Assembly (NCBI RefSeq): GCF_030816295.1
Contig: NZ_JAUSXV010000001.1
Span: forward strand, 620,001-684,000
Direction: 5' to 3'
Length of the DNA stretch: 64,000 nt
DNA from: Microbacterium natoriense
GTDB taxonomy: Bacteria > Actinomycetota > Actinomycetes > Actinomycetales > Microbacteriaceae
This document shows positions 45,024-54,742 of the stretch, one piece after another; within the stretch, counting starts at the first letter, position 1; each line of letters starts with the position of its first letter. The notes beneath the pieces are model-generated. The model did not search any database and was not told the origin of the DNA. It saw only the letters and a list, made by a program, of their open reading frames with translations. The position numbers and the translations under genes were made by a program.

Positions 45024-48000
45024 ATGCGCGAGTCACAGGGAAGAAGGCGCCGATTCCGAGCGCTCACATCGGCGGCGACGGCGGTGCTCCTCGCCGCATC
45101 AGCTGTGCTCACGGCGACGCCGGCGTCGGCCGCGACGGTGTACGAGATCGAGGCCGACTGGAGCGACGGCACGCCTGCTCAGGTGACGACCGGAGACCTG
45201 GTGAACGCCGAGTGGCGCATCAACGTCAACGACGACGCGGCGGCTCCGTCCAACGATCCGGTCGACGACGTCGACTTCACGGTGACGACGACCAGCGGCC
45301 GCTTCACCGCACTGCCTGACGCCTGTCTGACCACCGGTGTCGACCCCGCGTCGAGCATCTCGCCCGACGGCTCGACGCTCGTGTGCAACGTGGGCACCAA
45401 GAACCAGGGCACCGCCGTCGTCGTCGTGACGCCGATCGAAGCCGATGGTCCCACCGGCAGCGAGATCACGGCATCCGGGACGATCGAGGGGAAGACCGCG
45501 ACCCTGAGCCCGATCGACATCGTCAACGAGTTCGCGATGGACATGCGGTGGGCGAGCGGCGCCGCGTACATCGAGCAGGGCACCGGGTACTACCAGACGA
45601 GCTTCGAGTGGACCTTGAGCAGCGGACGCAACAGCGACGAGGGCCCACAGACGGCGGTGTACGACCTGACCATCGCCTCGCCGCAAGGCGGAACGGTCTC
45701 GGTCGCGCCTGAGGCCTGCACACCGTTCGACATGGGCGTCGCTGCGACCGGGCACCCGTGGTCGGGCGGAGGGCATCCCGCCGATCAGACGGCGGGCTTC
45801 GTCGGCGGATGCACGTTCGAGCACGTCGGGGGAGACAGGTTCCGCCTCACGCTGTCGGGCATCGACTACTCGCCGGCCAGCATCCCCACCCGCGACTCGG
45901 CCGGAGGCTTCCTGCCGGTCGACCAGATCGCACTCGCGTCCGGTTCGGTCTATGTCCGCATTCAGACCACGGCAGCGGGATCCGTCACCGTGCAGCAGGA
46001 CCCGGTGACCTACACCTCCACGACAGGGCTGACCGCGCAGGACGACGTCGCGAACAACTCCGAGACCAAGACGTGGACGCCACTGGGCACCTACTCGTCC
46101 GGATGGGGGCGGGGCTACACCGGCAGCGGAGGCACCACGTGGGATGACACCTATCTGGTCTCGGCAGGTACCGTCGTCGGTCAGTACCTCGACACGGGCT
46201 GGCAGCGATGGCCCGATCGGGCAGATGACCGACTGGTCGGTATGTGCGCCGCGCTGGACACCCGGAACGTGACGTTCGAGGACTTCGTGTGGGGCGCCCC
46301 GGCCGGTGGCGTCGACGGCGTGCCGTTCGAGTACTACACCGGGCCGAGCGCACTGCTCGATCCCGCGAGCACGGGATACGACCCCAACGCCTTCGACTGC
46401 ACCTCGTCGAACGGATGGACCACGACCGAGCCGGCGAACCCGTCGGACATCAAGGCGGTTCGCGTCGTGATGACGCAGGGCACCGCCGAGGCTCACGTCG
46501 ACGACCCCAGGTATCACCCCGGTGCTGTTCGTGCGGATCCGGCCTGAGCTGCCTGTCGGCACCGAGGTGTGGACGTTCTTCTCCGGCATCCACGATGCGC
46601 CGGTCCCGAATACGTGGACCGGGCCGAACTACGCCGGCTGCATCACGAACACTCCGGGCTGGCGCTACCCCTGCACCACCGGTTTCCGAGATGTCCTCCG
46701 CGTCGCGGCCGCATCTCCCGCCATCACCAAGTCCGCAGATCGCACGGTCGTGACGCCCGGAGTCCCCGCGACGTTCACGCTCACTTATGCGGCGACCGGC
46801 GCGGGACAGGTCCCTCCGACCGTGAACGGCTTCCAGATCGCAGACACGCTTCCCGCAGGTGTGACGTATGTGCCCGGCACCGCCTCGCCGGAACCGCAGG
46901 TGAGCACGAACGGGTCGGGTCAGCAGGTCCTCTCCTGGACGCTCGACGCCGTGGCCACGAACGCATGGCATCCGCTCAGCTATCAGGCGGTCGTCGACGA
47001 CTCGGTCACGGCGGGCAGCGTTCTCACCAATACCGCGGTGGCATCGTTCGGCGGACAGGCCAGGACGGCCGCCGCCCAGGTCACCGTGACCACGAACGGA
47101 TACACCGAGATCGGCAAGACGCCGGACTCGCCGTTCATCCCGAACCTGAACGGTGACGGCGTCGGCGCCGGAGCCTGGACGGTGACCCTGCGCTCGTTCG
47201 ATTCGCTGCCGCAGAACTTCACGGACACGATCGACATTCTCCCCTTCGTGGGTGACGGACGGGGAACCGCCTTCGAGGGCGACTACGCGTTGACGGGCGT
47301 CGACGCGGCACCGGGCTCGACCGTGTACTACACGACCGAAGACCCCGCCACGCTGTCGGACGACCCGAACGCCTCCGCCAACGGCACCGCCGGCTCCCCC
47401 TCAGCGCTGTGGAGCACGGCCTTCACGGAGGATGCCACCGCGATCCGTGTCGTCGGCCCTCGTCTCGCCCCCGGGGCGATCCAGCAGTTCACAGTCGGGA
47501 TCGAGACCGACGGGGTACGGGGCGGTGATGTGCTCGTCAACCGAGCTCAGGCCGTTGCGGAGCACACCAGGCTGGTGATGCGCACATCGGCGCCCATCAC
47601 GGTCGCGAACTACTATTCGGCCGCGCTGAAGAAGTACGTGATGGATGCCGACGGCGTGTGGCGCGATGCGAACGACGTGACCGACTATCCGGTGTTCGAC
47701 ATCGGTGACACGGTGCGTTACCGGATCGAGGTCGAGAACACCGGTCAAGGCACGCTGACGAACGTGGTGGTCGCGGACGACAAGCAGCCGGAACTCGGCG
47801 GTTTCACGGTCGACGAGCTGGGACCGGGCGAGACCGAGCACCACGATTTCGAGATCGTGGTGGGAGAGGCGAACGGCGACACCGTGGTGAACACGGCCTG
47901 CGCGTCGGCCGACCTGCCCGCGGACTCGGGTGTCGCACCGACGATCAACTGCGACCCGGCAGGATTCGAGATCGACGGCGCTCCGACCCACACCAAGGAG

Positions 48001-49029
48001 CTGCTCTCGGCTTCGCCGATCGGCGGCGGGCAGTGGCAGATCGTCTACGGCATCGACGTGAGCAACACCTCCGCGCACGCGACCACGTACACGTTGTCGG
48101 ATGAGCTGCACTTCTCTGCGCAGGTCACCGTCGACTCCGCCGTCGTGACGGCCTCTCCTGACGGGGTGCTGCTGGCCGATCCGGCGTGGAACGGAACGGA
48201 TCGGCTCACGATCTCGGCCGGCACGCCGCTGCTCGGAACCGATGACGAGGGCTACGCCGCGCATCACTACGAAGTCACGGTGATCGCCGACGTGCCCCTG
48301 CATCTGGACGGCGCGGATGCCGGCGTCGATCCGACCGCGTGCCCCGCGGAGGGGTCGGACGCGGACCAGGGGTTCAACAACTCCTCGACCATGACGGATG
48401 CGACAGGCGACGCCGAACAGGATCAGGCTTGTGCGCCGATCCCCTCGATCAACATCGAGAAGTCGATCGTGGGCGAGCCGGTGAAGGGCCTGCACGGAGA
48501 ATGGTCGATCGTCTACGAGATCGTCGTCGCCAACGACGGCTCGGCCGCGACCGACTACAGCCTGACGGATCGTCTGCGGTTCGGGACCGGTATCACAGTG
48601 AAAAGTGCGAACATCGCACAGACGCCCGACGGTGTCGTATCGAGCCCGACCTGGACCGGGCGCGGAGCGGCGGGATCCGCCGAGAACGTAGTGGCGAAGG
48701 ATGAGCTCGGCCCTGGCGCGGCGCACACCTACCGCGTGCAGGTGACGGCCGTGCTCGACACGAGGACGGCGGATCGCACCGCGCTCATCTGCCCGGCGCC
48801 CGGCGCGGGTGACGTGGGTGGCTTCGCCAACACCGCGGGCGTGGAGAGCAACGGTCTCGCTGCCACGGACGACGCCTGCGCGGTACCCGAGTGGCCGGCG
48901 GGGGTGACGTCTCCGCTGGCGTCGACCGGCGGCGAGCTCAGTGTCGGCGTGCTGTCTGCGGCGGGAGTCCTTCTCCTGACTGGCGCGGTGCTGCTCTTCC
49001 TCCGACGCCGGCGAGTGATCGCGGAGTAG
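45024..49029 (+). pseudogene. Large LAxTG-anchored DUF11-type surface protein, split by a +1 frameshift
   Basis: Two successive frames belong to one protein. The first (45024-46547) has a signal peptide (RRRRFRALTSAATAVLLAAS, cleavage after ASA near residue 36) and an adhesin-like region. The second (from about 46513, stop at 49029) continues with TPVLFVRIRPELPVG and holds several DUF11-type repeats (TKSADRTVVTPGVPATFTLTY; VRYRIEVENTGQGTLTNVVV; NIEKSIVGEPV) and ends with the sortase signal LASTGG, a helix and RRRR. The 4006-base span is 3n+1; deleting one base in the CCCC run at 46505-46508 joins the frames as DDPGITPVLF, giving about 1334 residues. LAxTG signals fit class E sortases. Confidence 0.85.
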
Positions 49030-49034
49030 CGGCT

Positions 49035-49069
49035 GAGGGAGCCGTCGTCGCCGCGACGACGGCTCCCTC
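49035..49069 (+). terminator. Terminator hairpin after the surface protein
   Basis: Perfect 16-bp arms, GAGGGAGCCGTCGTCG (49035-49050) and its complement (49054-49069), loop CCG, 5 bases after the stop. Confidence 0.85.
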
Positions 49070-49104
49070 CTCGGCGGGCGCACGCCCTCTGTTCGGGTGA
49101 GAAC

Positions 49105-49110
49105 TATGAT
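49105..49110 (+). promoter_or_regulatory. -10 element TATGAT upstream of the TPR-LuxR regulator
   Basis: TATGAT is one base from the TATAAT consensus. It would give a leader of about 60 bases that contains a 5-codon mini-ORF. No -35 is evident. Confidence 0.45.
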
Positions 49111-49140
49111 CAGGGGAGCGGTCCCGCTGGGGGGAGGCCG

Positions 49141-49158
49141 ATGCTCCTGTTGACGTAG
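49141..49158 (+). CDS. Five-codon leader mini-ORF (ATG CTC CTG TTG ACG TAG)
   Basis: The start is preceded by GGGGGGAGG, closer than usual (3 bases), and three of the five codons encode leucine with three different codons. It ends 19 bases before the regulator start. It may be a translational leader or chance. Confidence 0.3.
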   Translation: MLLLT

Positions 49159-49177
49159 ACATCTCACCGAAGGCATC

Positions 49178-50848
49178 ATGACGATCGGCTCGCCCTCCGA
49201 CCACGGTGCGCGCGCGCCGATTCCGGCCGCGCTGATCGCTTCTCTGCCCGACACCGTTCCGGACGATGTGCTCTCCGCCCTCCGCCTCGGAGATCCCGGG
49301 GCGGCTCTGCGAGCGGCCCTCGACGGGCACGACCTCTCTTCGGCGACCGACGTCCTGCGCATCGCCTGGTTCGATCTGCTGCGCGACGACCATCTGCACG
49401 AGAGCAGGACGGCGCTGGAGAGGCTTCCGGCCGCAGCTCTCACCTCGCATCCCCTTCTCGCCATGGCGCTCGGGATACTGCTCAACGCCGACGGACTGCG
49501 CCGCACGAAAGCCGCCTACTACTTCGGGCTCGCCTCGCTCGGGATACGGTCGTGGACCGAGCGAACACCGGCTTCGGAGCGGGCCCTGGTGCTGTCGAGC
49601 GAGAGCGCCGCGCTGCGGTTGATGGGCAAGTCTGCGCTGTCCGTGCGGTCGGCAAGAGCAGGAGTGGCTGCGCTGGAGGAGATCCGCGATGACCGCGCCG
49701 CTCTCATCGGATACCTGCCGCGCCTCTACTCCCAGCTCGGCACCTCTCTGTACTACGGAGGTGCGGAAACCACCGCCCTGCAGGTGTTCGCCCGTGGTTA
49801 TGCCGAGTTCGGCGAGGCGGATGTCTCGAGCTTCAGCAGCCTGTCGATGATGGCCGGCATCCATGCGCTGCGTGGGAACATGACCGAGGCGGCGTCGTTC
49901 GTCGCCATCGCGCGGGGCGAACCGTGGACCGACGAGCAGCGGGCGATGTACACCGGAACCTTCTACCGGCTGGCCGAGGCGCTCCTCGCGCTCGAGCGGT
50001 TCGACACCGGCATGGCGGCGCAGCATCTCGCCGCCATGCGGCACGACCGGCGATCGATCGAGCACTGGGTGGCGATCGGACGGGTCGAAGCGATGACGGA
50101 GCTGTTCGCCGGCGACCCGGCGGGGGCCCTCGCCCGGCTGGAGGAGCTCGTCGTGCTTCGAGGTTCCGAGGGGCAGGCGGCCGCCAACCGGAGCCGGCTG
50201 GTGACCATCCGCAGCGTGCTCCATCTCGCGCTCGGGAATCACGAGGCGGCCGCGACGGTGCTGCGACGGGACGCAGGTCGCACTCCGCAGGATCACGTCG
50301 ACCGAGCCAGAGTCGCTCTGGCTACAGGCGCGACCAGCGATGCGCTGCGCCATCTCCGAGCCATAGCGGGGCGCACGCAGAGCACGAGGACCCTGGCGCA
50401 GGCGCTCACGCTCGAATCCGCGATAGCGCTGCGGGCTGGCTCCGGCCGGCGAACAGATGTGCTGCTGCGTCAGCTGATCTCGACGATCCGGCAGTCGCAG
50501 CAGCGCACCGCCCTGCGCCTCGTGCCCCCGGAGGATTCGGCGCTGCTGTCCGAGGCCTTGACCAGGATGGGCGCCGCCGATCTCGCCGAGATCGGCGAGA
50601 TCGGCTCGCTCCTCGCCGAGCCGGATCGTCCTCGCCTCACGTCGCGGGAGCGGGCCGTGCTCGAGGTACTGGTGCGATCGGGCTCACGGAGCGCGATCGC
50701 CGCCGAGCTCTTCGTGTCGCCGAACACCGTCAAGACCCACATGAAGAGCCTGTATCGCAAGCTCGGTGCCCGCACTCGAGAGGAAGCGCTCACGATCGCG
50801 ATGCATCGCCGGCTCATCTCGCCGACGAGCCTGGACACGCTGTCGTGA
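49178..50848 (+). CDS. TPR-LuxR regulator (MalT/LAL-like, without ATPase domain)
   Basis: A 556-residue protein. Residues about 30-460 are helical repeats of the TPR kind seen in MalT (LHESRTALERLPAAAL, ALQVFARGYAEFGEADV, AALEEIRDDRAAL). The last 65 residues are a LuxR HTH (LTSRERAVLEVLVRSGSRSAIAAELFVSPNTVKTHMKSL in part). Unlike LAL regulators, there is no N-terminal P-loop ATPase. The stop overlaps the following membrane-protein gene by 4 bases. Its ligand and targets are unknown; the surface-protein gene upstream is a candidate. Confidence 0.8.
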   Translation: MTIGSPSDHGARAPIPAALIASLPDTVPDDVLSALRLGDPGAALRAALDGHDLSSATDVLRIAWFDLLRDDHLHESRTALERLPAAALTSHPLLAMALGILLNADGLRRTKAAYYFGLASLGIRSWTERTPASERALVLSSESAALRLMGKSALSVRSARAGVAALEEIRDDRAALIGYLPRLYSQLGTSLYYGGAETTALQVFARGYAEFGEADVSSFSSLSMMAGIHALRGNMTEAASFVAIARGEPWTDEQRAMYTGTFYRLAEALLALERFDTGMAAQHLAAMRHDRRSIEHWVAIGRVEAMTELFAGDPAGALARLEELVVLRGSEGQAAANRSRLVTIRSVLHLALGNHEAAATVLRRDAGRTPQDHVDRARVALATGATSDALRHLRAIAGRTQSTRTLAQALTLESAIALRAGSGRRTDVLLRQLISTIRQSQQRTALRLVPPEDSALLSEALTRMGAADLAEIGEIGSLLAEPDRPRLTSRERAVLEVLVRSGSRSAIAAELFVSPNTVKTHMKSLYRKLGARTREEALTIAMHRRLISPTSLDTLS

Positions 50849-51393
50849 CCCGTCAGACCTCCAGCGACGGGTCGAGGTGGACCACGAGGATGCTGTTGAT
50901 CTGCGCTGCGCTCGCCGCGGTACAGGCCGTCGCGTCGCTGGGCGTATCACCGGTGACTCCGGCGATCGCCACGGCCGCACCCCCGTTGTACGCCCTGGTC
51001 GCTGCCGTCCACAGCGTCATGCCGTTCCTCGCGCGGATACTCACGAGAGCGCCCTGGTCAGCCACCCTGACGGCGGGGGTGGCCGGGGCGCTGGTCTGGC
51101 CGTTCAGCCCCATCGGGCCGCTGTTCATCGTCGCCCTCGTGACGGGCGCCGCGGCTTTCGACGTCGCCCTGCTCGGCTCGCGGTCTGCCGCATGGCGGCG
51201 GCTGATCCCCGCCGCCGCTTTCGCCGGAGTGTCGCTGTTCGTCGTGTCGCTGCCCGTGTTCAGCCCCGATCATCTGACGCCGGTCGTGCTGACGGCCACT
51301 CTTCTGGGACGCTTGGGCGGCGAGTTGATCGCGCTCGCGCTCGCCGGCGGTCTCGCTTCAGGACTGTCGCGGTCGGGAGTGCGGGTCAGCTGA
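50845..51393 (+). CDS. Small integral membrane protein coupled to the TPR-LuxR regulator
   Basis: A 182-residue protein with about six helices (LLICAALAAVQAVASLGVS, LIVALVTGAAAFDVALLG and so on). Size and helix number resemble the ECF-transporter S-component type (YkoE-like), but no diagnostic motif is visible. GTG start with a GTGA overlap to the regulator stop, so coupled translation. Confidence 0.6.
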   Translation: MTRQTSSDGSRWTTRMLLICAALAAVQAVASLGVSPVTPAIATAAPPLYALVAAVHSVMPFLARILTRAPWSATLTAGVAGALVWPFSPIGPLFIVALVTGAAAFDVALLGSRSAAWRRLIPAAAFAGVSLFVVSLPVFSPDHLTPVVLTATLLGRLGGELIALALAGGLASGLSRSGVRVS

Positions 51394-51403
51394 GGCGAAC
51401 GGC

Positions 51404-52189
51404 TCAGATGTCGTCGCGACGGGCCTCGATGGCCGAGCCGGCGGTGCCATCGGAGTAGGACACGCGGATCATGGGGTTGAACAGGTTGAGGCCGAGCAGC
51501 GCCCCACCCACCCCGATGGATCCGTTGCCGTCGCTGTCGAACGTGATCGTCCCCGCTTCGAGCGTGCCGTACTTCACGAGCGCCTTCGATCCGGGATTGC
51601 CGGTGACGCTCAGCGTGTAGCTGGTGATGAGCCCGAGCGGGCTCTTCTCCTTCTGGACCCCCGCGAACGTGAGCGGCTTCGGGGTGACAGGGGGCGGAGT
51701 CGTCGGGGTGGTGGGCACTGTCGGCGCTGTAGGCGTCGTGGGCGTCCCGGGGTCTGTCGGTGTCGTCGTCCCGGGTGTCGTCGTACCCGGATCGTCCGAG
51801 TGCGGGGTCGTCGGCGACTCGGAATCGGGCGTGGTCTTCGCCTCGTCGGTCGACGGCTCGTCCGTGGCGGGCGATGTCGGTGCGCCCGTGCGATCGACCA
51901 CTCCGTACTCCCCGGCCGGAACCTTGTCGTCGGTGCGGTCGGCATATGTCGTCACCGGGCCGTTCGCGAGCGCCGTCACGTCGCCGCCGCCCGGACTGAA
52001 CAGACCGAAGGCGATGAGTCCCGCGCCGACCACGACGGAGCCGATCGCGAGGATCTTCCGCGGTCGCGACCAGCCGTTCACACGCGAGTGCGCGCGAGCG
52101 ACGGCTCCGGCGGCGGGCAGGGGCGCTGTCGCTTCCGCGCTGTGGCGGACCTTGCGTGCGCCCGTGCTTTCAGGCGCGTCCGAGTCCAC
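51404..52189 (-). CDS. Membrane-anchored Thr/Pro-linker protein of unknown function
   Basis: About 261 residues: a ~45-residue cytoplasmic start, one helix (ILAIGSVVVGAGLIAFGLF), a ~65-residue Thr/Pro/Asp-rich linker (TTPGTTTPTDPGTPTTPTA) and a C-terminal extracytoplasmic beta-rich domain of about 95 residues. GTG 52189 has AGGAGGGG 6 bases ahead and is preferred; ATG 52216 is an in-frame alternative without a ribosome-binding site. I do not recognise the C-terminal domain. Confidence 0.65.
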   Translation of the reverse strand: MDSDAPESTGARKVRHSAEATAPLPAAGAVARAHSRVNGWSRPRKILAIGSVVVGAGLIAFGLFSPGGGDVTALANGPVTTYADRTDDKVPAGEYGVVDRTGAPTSPATDEPSTDEAKTTPDSESPTTPHSDDPGTTTPGTTTPTDPGTPTTPTAPTVPTTPTTPPPVTPKPLTFAGVQKEKSPLGLITSYTLSVTGNPGSKALVKYGTLEAGTITFDSDGNGSIGVGGALLGLNLFNPMIRVSYSDGTAGSAIEARRDDI

Positions 52190-52216
52190 AACGGGCCCCT
52201 CCTGCCCTTGGAACAT

Positions 52217-52487
52217 CCGTACCGCCGATCCCTTCGTCCGAAGCCGCCGGCTCCGTTCGACCGGCCACTCCCTGCCGATCGCATGCGTGACGTAAATATA
52301 CCGGGATTCGGATGCCGCCGAAGAGAACGCTCGGGGCAGCCGGGCCGATCGCCGGTCGCGATCCGGCGCTCTCGTGCACCGGGGAGCCGGAGTGCTGCCA
52401 GGAAATCTTGAACTTCACGACGTAGTATCGAGCCGCGCTGCGAGGGGCCCGTGGGCGCGAACTGAACACAGAAAGCTGTACAGCACC
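52217..52487. other. 271-base gap between divergent genes
   Basis: The minus-strand TATATT (52300-52295) is a candidate -10 for the Thr/Pro-linker gene, and the plus-strand TAGTAT (52423-52428) for the GntR gene. Neither has a clear -35 at the right distance. No other gene or structure recognised. Confidence 0.35.
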
Positions 52488-53162
52488 ATGACTGATGCAC
52501 AGGTGTCGCTCGATGAGCGACTCGGCCCCGTGAGCGTCGAGGGATCGGCGCTCGCCGATCAGATCTTCGACATCGTCGGCAACGCCATCGTCGAGGGCAC
52601 GCTCGAGCCCGGCGAGAAGGTCAACGACAAGGAACTCGCGGCGGCTCTGGGCATCTCCCGCACTCCGGTGCGCGAGGCTCTGCAGCGCCTCACCTGGGTC
52701 GGACTGGTCGAAGTCGCACCCAGCCGCTACACCCGCGTCACCGAGATCACCGACGAGATGGTGAGCAGCACGCTCGAGTACATGGGCATGCAGGCCAGCA
52801 TCGCGCTGCAGCTCGCGATGCGCCGCATGGATGCCGACGAGCTGACCGACGCGGTCGGGATCCTCGACCGCGTCGTGGCCGCGACCGAAGCCGGTGAGGC
52901 CGAGGCGATGATGAACGAGTCTCTCGCACTCCTCGAGTACCTGGTGGGCAAGAGCGCCAACCCGGTCTTCGCGGCGATGATGGCCGAGACCAGCCTTCTC
53001 GTCGCCCGCAACCTCCGCCACCTGCGCCCGGAAGAGGGCTCGGCGGCCGACCGCATCGAGTGCTTCCGCGAGATGCGCGCCGCGATGCTCGCCGGAGACG
53101 CCGACTCCGCAGAGAAGTGGTTCCGCAAGCAGCACGGGATCGGCGTCGACACCTCCCTCTGA
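52488..53162 (+). CDS. GntR-family (FadR-subfamily) transcriptional regulator
   Basis: A 224-residue regulator. The winged helix is complete (IVEGTLEPGEKVNDKELAAALGISRTPVREALQRL, read in part), followed by an all-helical FCD effector domain with the usual Arg/His/Asp-rich metal or ligand site region (FREMRAAMLAGDADSAEKWFRKQHGIG). The ATG at 52488 places the HTH where the family has it. Likely senses an organic acid; target unknown. Confidence 0.9.
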   Translation: MTDAQVSLDERLGPVSVEGSALADQIFDIVGNAIVEGTLEPGEKVNDKELAAALGISRTPVREALQRLTWVGLVEVAPSRYTRVTEITDEMVSSTLEYMGMQASIALQLAMRRMDADELTDAVGILDRVVAATEAGEAEAMMNESLALLEYLVGKSANPVFAAMMAETSLLVARNLRHLRPEEGSAADRIECFREMRAAMLAGDADSAEKWFRKQHGIGVDTSL

Positions 53163-53201
53163 GCGTCTAGCACGGCCGGTGGGTATGCGTGGGCTGTCGC
53201 C

Positions 53202-53592
53202 TCAGGGGGTGGCGCGAGTGCGCCGGCGCCACCGCATTCGCGTGATGAGTACGCCGAGCAGGCACAGCGCGCCGCCGAGGAACATCAACGGTGTCGGAGC
53301 CTCGCCCAGAATCAGCCACGACATCACGATCGCGATGGCGGGCACCACGTAAGTCGTCGCCGAGGTCTGTCCGGCTGTGCTGCGCTGCAGCACGTACGCC
53401 CATGTGGTGAAGGCGATCGCGGTCGGGAAGATGCCGAGGTAGATCACCCAGGCCGTCGCATCGAGGGGCGCTGTCTGCAACGCGCTGACGAGGCTGCCAG
53501 TCCATGGCAGCAGGGCGACGGTACCGGCAACCGCTCCGAACCACGTCAGGGTCGTCGCGTCTGCACGCGCACTGAGCAGGTGCTTCTGCAGC
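53202..53592 (-). pseudogene. EamA/DMT transporter, C-terminal fragment
   Basis: The frame reads the last ~130 residues of a drug/metabolite exporter: LLSARADATTLTWFGAV, then AWVIYLGIFPTAIAFTTWAYVLQR and a final GEAPTPLMFLGGALCLLGVLI, four to five helices ending in a basic tail. Full EamA proteins have about 10 helices and 290 residues; the first half is absent. Homology stops near 53592, exactly where an unrelated plus-strand fragment begins. Confidence 0.75.
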
Positions 53593-53593
53593 A

Positions 53594-53860
53594 GTGTGCG
53601 GGCGCATCGAGGTGGGCGTCTCGGAGAAGGGCGAGATGATCGGGCAGACCGCCCTGACCCGGGAGCGCACCAAGGTCGTGACGGTCGCCGGTGAGATCCT
53701 GACCGTGGTCGTGCTGCCTCTGGAGACCGTCGACGAGCTGATCAGGACCCGCCCGCGTCTGGCCGCGGAGATCGGGGAGTCGCTCGAGTTCAAGCGCACT
53801 CAGGCTGAGGCACGGCTCGCCGAGCTCGGCATCGCCCGGGGCGGAATCCTCGGGCTCTGA
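53594..53860 (+). pseudogene. Cyclic-nucleotide-binding-domain protein, C-terminal fragment
   Basis: About 88 residues with the core of a Crp-like sensor domain (IEVGVSEKGEMIGQTALTRE, then VVVLPLETVDELIRTRPRLAAEIG) and a charged C-terminal helix. The N-terminal part, including the first strands of the domain and any upstream domain (often an MscS channel), is missing. The GTG at 53594 has no ribosome-binding site. It shares its breakpoint with the EamA fragment. Confidence 0.65.
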
Positions 53861-53881
53861 TCGGGCCGGCGGCCGACGTGC

Positions 53882-54589
53882 TCAGGAGACGGATGCCGTG
53901 ACCGGGGCCGCGCGTCGGCGCCCGACCCACACGACGCCCGCCGCCACGGCGAGGATCGCGACGGCGATGCCGACGATGTAGACGGCGACGCCCGCATAGC
54001 CACCGGGGATGAAGTGCGGGTTCAGGAACGGGTAGGGATACCACCAGTGGTCGCCGGTCGCAGGGGCGATGATGAAGTCCGCTCGGATCAGCGTGTACAC
54101 GACCCAGACGATCGGAAAGACCGCCGCGACCAGCACGCGGTTCCAGGGCATCGCGCGGTGACGCGGGGCGAAGAGCACATCGGCGAGCAGGAAGACGGGG
54201 ATCACGACGTGCAGAACCTCGTTCGACCACGGCACGGTCTGGCCCTGCGGAAGCGCGTAGCCCCGCAGGAGCAGGTTGTAGACGATGCCGGTGACGATCA
54301 TGTAGGTGCTCGCGCACACCAGCAGAGTCGCGAGCCAGGTGGGTTCGCGCTCGGCGCCGCGGCCCGCGGTCCATGCCCAGATCGCGGCGATCGCGAGCGC
54401 GACGGCGGCGAGCACGTTCGATTCGATCGTGAAGAAGCTGAAGAAGTTCGTCGCGACGGTGGGGATGTGGCCGCCCCACTCGGTCTGCGAGTCGAATGCG
54501 TTCCGCAGCGTCTGCGCCAGCTGCGCGATGATCGCGGCCGTGCCGAGAAGGGCTGCCGCCATACGTGCAAAGGGCCACCAGGTTGTCAT
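53882..54589 (-). CDS. Pr6Pr-family membrane protein
   Basis: A 235-residue protein with six to seven helices. TNFFSFFTIESNVLAAVAL, WWYPYPFLNPHF and the two central helices match the Pr6Pr family (FAR-17a/AIG1-like membrane proteins), whose function in bacteria is unknown. GGAGG 6 bases before the ATG, and a TAGAGT -10 sits about 22 bases ahead. Confidence 0.8.
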   Translation of the reverse strand: MTTWWPFARMAAALLGTAAIIAQLAQTLRNAFDSQTEWGGHIPTVATNFFSFFTIESNVLAAVALAIAAIWAWTAGRGAEREPTWLATLLVCASTYMIVTGIVYNLLLRGYALPQGQTVPWSNEVLHVVIPVFLLADVLFAPRHRAMPWNRVLVAAVFPIVWVVYTLIRADFIIAPATGDHWWYPYPFLNPHFIPGGYAGVAVYIVGIAVAILAVAAGVVWVGRRRAAPVTASVS

Positions 54590-54671
54590 GTCGCCTCCGG
54601 TTGCTCACTCTAGCGGCGGGGTCCGCGGAGGGGGAGAAGACCATGCAGAACGGGGCCGGCGGGGCCTTGGG

Positions 54672-54677
54672 TAGGAT
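54672..54677 (+). promoter_or_regulatory. -10 element TAGGAT of purA
   Basis: TAGGAT in GGGTAGGATGG, about 66 bases before the purA ATG, is a good actinobacterial -10. The leader between it and the gene contains a small GCCGG/CCGGC hairpin near 54709-54726. No known riboswitch motif was recognised. Confidence 0.5.
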
Positions 54678-54742
54678 GGAAAAGCCCGAAGAGGGCCAGC
54701 TCATCAGCCGGTGCAAACCCGGCGGAAGCAAGGGGGTCTCCC

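Noticed and set aside
53167..53799. A 210-codon minus-strand frame across the truncated genes
   Set aside because: It runs across the breakpoint in a frame different from the EamA sequence and resembles no family.
54678..54742. Possible riboswitch in the purA leader
   Set aside because: Only a small GCCGG/CCGGC hairpin is visible; no known purine, SAM or cobalamin riboswitch pattern was found.
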